This document shows, piece after piece, positions 62,946 to 64,000 of a stretch of 64,000 nt of DNA (positions within the stretch are counted from its first letter, which is position 1; each line of letters begins with the position of its first letter). The stretch is taken from positions 17,229 to 81,228 of the forward strand of contig NZ_JAKKFD010000077.1 in assembly GCF_022229005.1 (NCBI RefSeq). The letters are read 5' to 3'. A program made the translations under genes and the position numbers. This stretch comes from Micromonospora trifolii. GTDB lineage: Bacteria > Actinomycetota > Actinomycetes > Mycobacteriales > Micromonosporaceae. The notes under the pieces are model-generated. The model did no database searches, had not been told where the DNA came from, and saw only the letters and a list, made by a program, of their open reading frames with translations.

Positions 62946-64000
62946 TCACGAGAACTGGGCGAAGAACCTCCAGATCTCACCCTTGGTCCAGGTGGTGATA
63001 CCGCTCTCGGCGTAGGTGCCGTCCACCGGGCCCGGCATGTGGCCGTTGTCGTACGCGGCCCACTGCACCGGATAACCAGACCGGCAACCCGCGTACGTGG
63101 TCGTGACGTGCGTGCGGCTGCCGGCCGCCGGCTCGCGCGGGCTCTGTGCGGTGCAGCCGTTGTTCCGGACGAACGTGTCGCGCAACGCCCGGCCACCCGA
63201 GATGCCCAGGACATTGTCCGAGATGCCGTGCAGCCCGAAGTACGCGATCGGCTGCGTACCGCCACTGCAGCCGCTGATCTGCCCACCGGAGATGACAGCT
63301 ACGGCCCGGAAGACGTTGGCCCGGGCGCAGGCGACGGCGTAGCTCATGCCGCCACCCCAGCTGAAGCCGAGCGCGAACCGCTGCCTCGGGTTGACACAGA
63401 GGCTGCTCTCGATCCGGCTGATCATGTCGTCGACGAAGACGATGTCCTCACCGCCGGAGTTGCCCCAGCCGTTGCCGAACCCCTGGGGTGCGACCAGGAT
63501 CGCGCTGTTGTTCGACTGCTCCTGCTGCCCGTAGTAGGACCACGGGGTCCCGCTGGTGCCGCCGGAGGAGATCTCCTGCATGGTGCCGCCGCGCCAGTGG
63601 AAGGCGAAGATCAGCCGGTACGGGTTGCTGTTGTTGTAGTTCGCCGGCACCCGGAGGATGAAGGTCCGGCTCTTGCCGTTGCTCTGGATCGTGTGCGTGC
63701 CGCTGGCCAGCGTCGGCGCCTTGCCGCATCCGCTACCACCCGACGGCGGCGGGTTACTGCCGCCCACCTGGACGAGCTGCCACTGCTGGTTGGTGCCGTT
63801 CCAGTCGGCGTACTGCACGACGTTGCCGCCGTCGGCTGTGGACGACCCCTGCACCTCGACGGCCTTGTTGCTGTTGCGGTTGATCAGCCGGACATAGCCG
63901 CCGTCCGAGTCGGCCAAGCGGAACTGCTGGTTTGTCCCGTTGAGATCGGCCCACCACCACATCCCACACCCATCAGCCGACCGGACAACCCCCACCGTCG
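62946..64000 (-). CDS. Secreted ricin-lectin plus CE1-type esterase (5' end outside window)
   Basis: The frame is open to the window edge, so the signal peptide and first lectin part are missing. What remains is a ricin-type repeat (N-Q-Q-W twice, about residues 1-80), a short P-P-P-S-G-G linker and an alpha/beta-hydrolase domain. The nucleophile serine is in G-F-S-W-G-G-G, with a disulfide-forming C-G-K at the start and a histidine in N-G-H-M-P-G-P. These are feruloyl or acetyl-xylan esterase (LpqC/PHB-depolymerase-like) features. It probably removes acyl groups from xylan. Confidence 0.85.
   Translation of the reverse strand, partial: TVGVVRSADGCGMWWWADLNGTNQQFRLADSDGGYVRLINRNSNKAVEVQGSSTADGGNVVQYADWNGTNQQWQLVQVGGSNPPPSGGSGCGKAPTLASGTHTIQSNGKSRTFILRVPANYNNSNPYRLIFAFHWRGGTMQEISSGGTSGTPWSYYGQQEQSNNSAILVAPQGFGNGWGNSGGEDIVFVDDMISRIESSLCVNPRQRFALGFSWGGGMSYAVACARANVFRAVAVISGGQISGCSGGTQPIAYFGLHGISDNVLGISGGRALRDTFVRNNGCTAQSPREPAAGSRTHVTTTYAGCRSGYPVQWAAYDNGHMPGPVDGTYAESGITTWTKGEIWRFFAQFS

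Noticed and set aside
1..64000. Search for insertion sequences, integrases, tRNAs and attachment sites
   Set aside because: None seen; the only long exact repeat between distant sites is the 27-bp regulatory block.

Overview
The window is high-GC actinomycete chromosome. Gene content (nickel superoxide dismutase, F420-type flavin oxidoreductases, ricin-type lectin modules on secreted enzymes, an LPxTG surface protein) and codon use suggest Micromonosporaceae, probably Micromonospora or a close relative; this is inference, since no rRNA or tRNA gene is present. I see no transposase, integrase, CRISPR array or phage gene.

Region 1 (1-24.4 kb) is mostly short housekeeping and stress units. It holds an atypical SDR, a methyltransferase, a cell-wall-anchored DUF3494 protein with a collagen-like stalk, and a translationally coupled RtcB-type RNA ligase plus PrfH release-factor pair (probable ribosome RNA repair). 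Next come an alpha/beta hydrolase, a PIG-L deacetylase, a GH10 xylanase, an ArsR regulator, argS, a lipoprotein, a DDN-type nitroreductase and an ABC exporter. A MarR regulator then sits divergent to two paralogous LLM flavin oxidoreductases and an F420-reductase-like protein. The block ends with a TPR protein, a GNAT acetyltransferase, a DUF1801 protein, an inositol-phosphatase-like protein, NiSOD behind a MerR-type promoter, and a radical SAM protein with unusual cysteine spacing.

Region 2 (24.4-45.1 kb) is a plant-polysaccharide block. It carries a pectate lyase, an esterase, two GH43 enzymes that share a C-terminal module, a WxL/DUF916-like pair, a serine hydrolase, a sugar ABC importer, a divergent LacI regulator and a GH32/43-like glycosidase. 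Three matching CTAAA-N4-TTTAG operators tie together the esterase, the ABC importer operon and the glycosidase. Two of them lie in an identical 27-bp promoter-operator block placed 13 kb apart on opposite strands.

Region 3 (41.7-53.8 kb) is a ribose-type sugar ABC system (ATPase, two permeases, binding protein) with a sugar epimerase and a secreted beta-helix/ricin protein. Divergent to it is a very large secreted ThuA/PQQ-type dehydrogenase/PKD/CBM6/ricin protein.

Region 4 (53.9-62.9 kb) is one long minus-strand operon: binding protein, two permeases, enolase-superfamily dehydratase, Zn-dehydrogenase, SDR, amidohydrolase lactonase and aldo-keto reductase. Its enzyme set matches non-phosphorylative L-fucose (or related sugar) oxidation. 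It is probably controlled by the divergent FadR/GntR regulator through a TGACG-N5-CGTCA site. The window closes inside a secreted ricin-lectin/CE1-type esterase gene.
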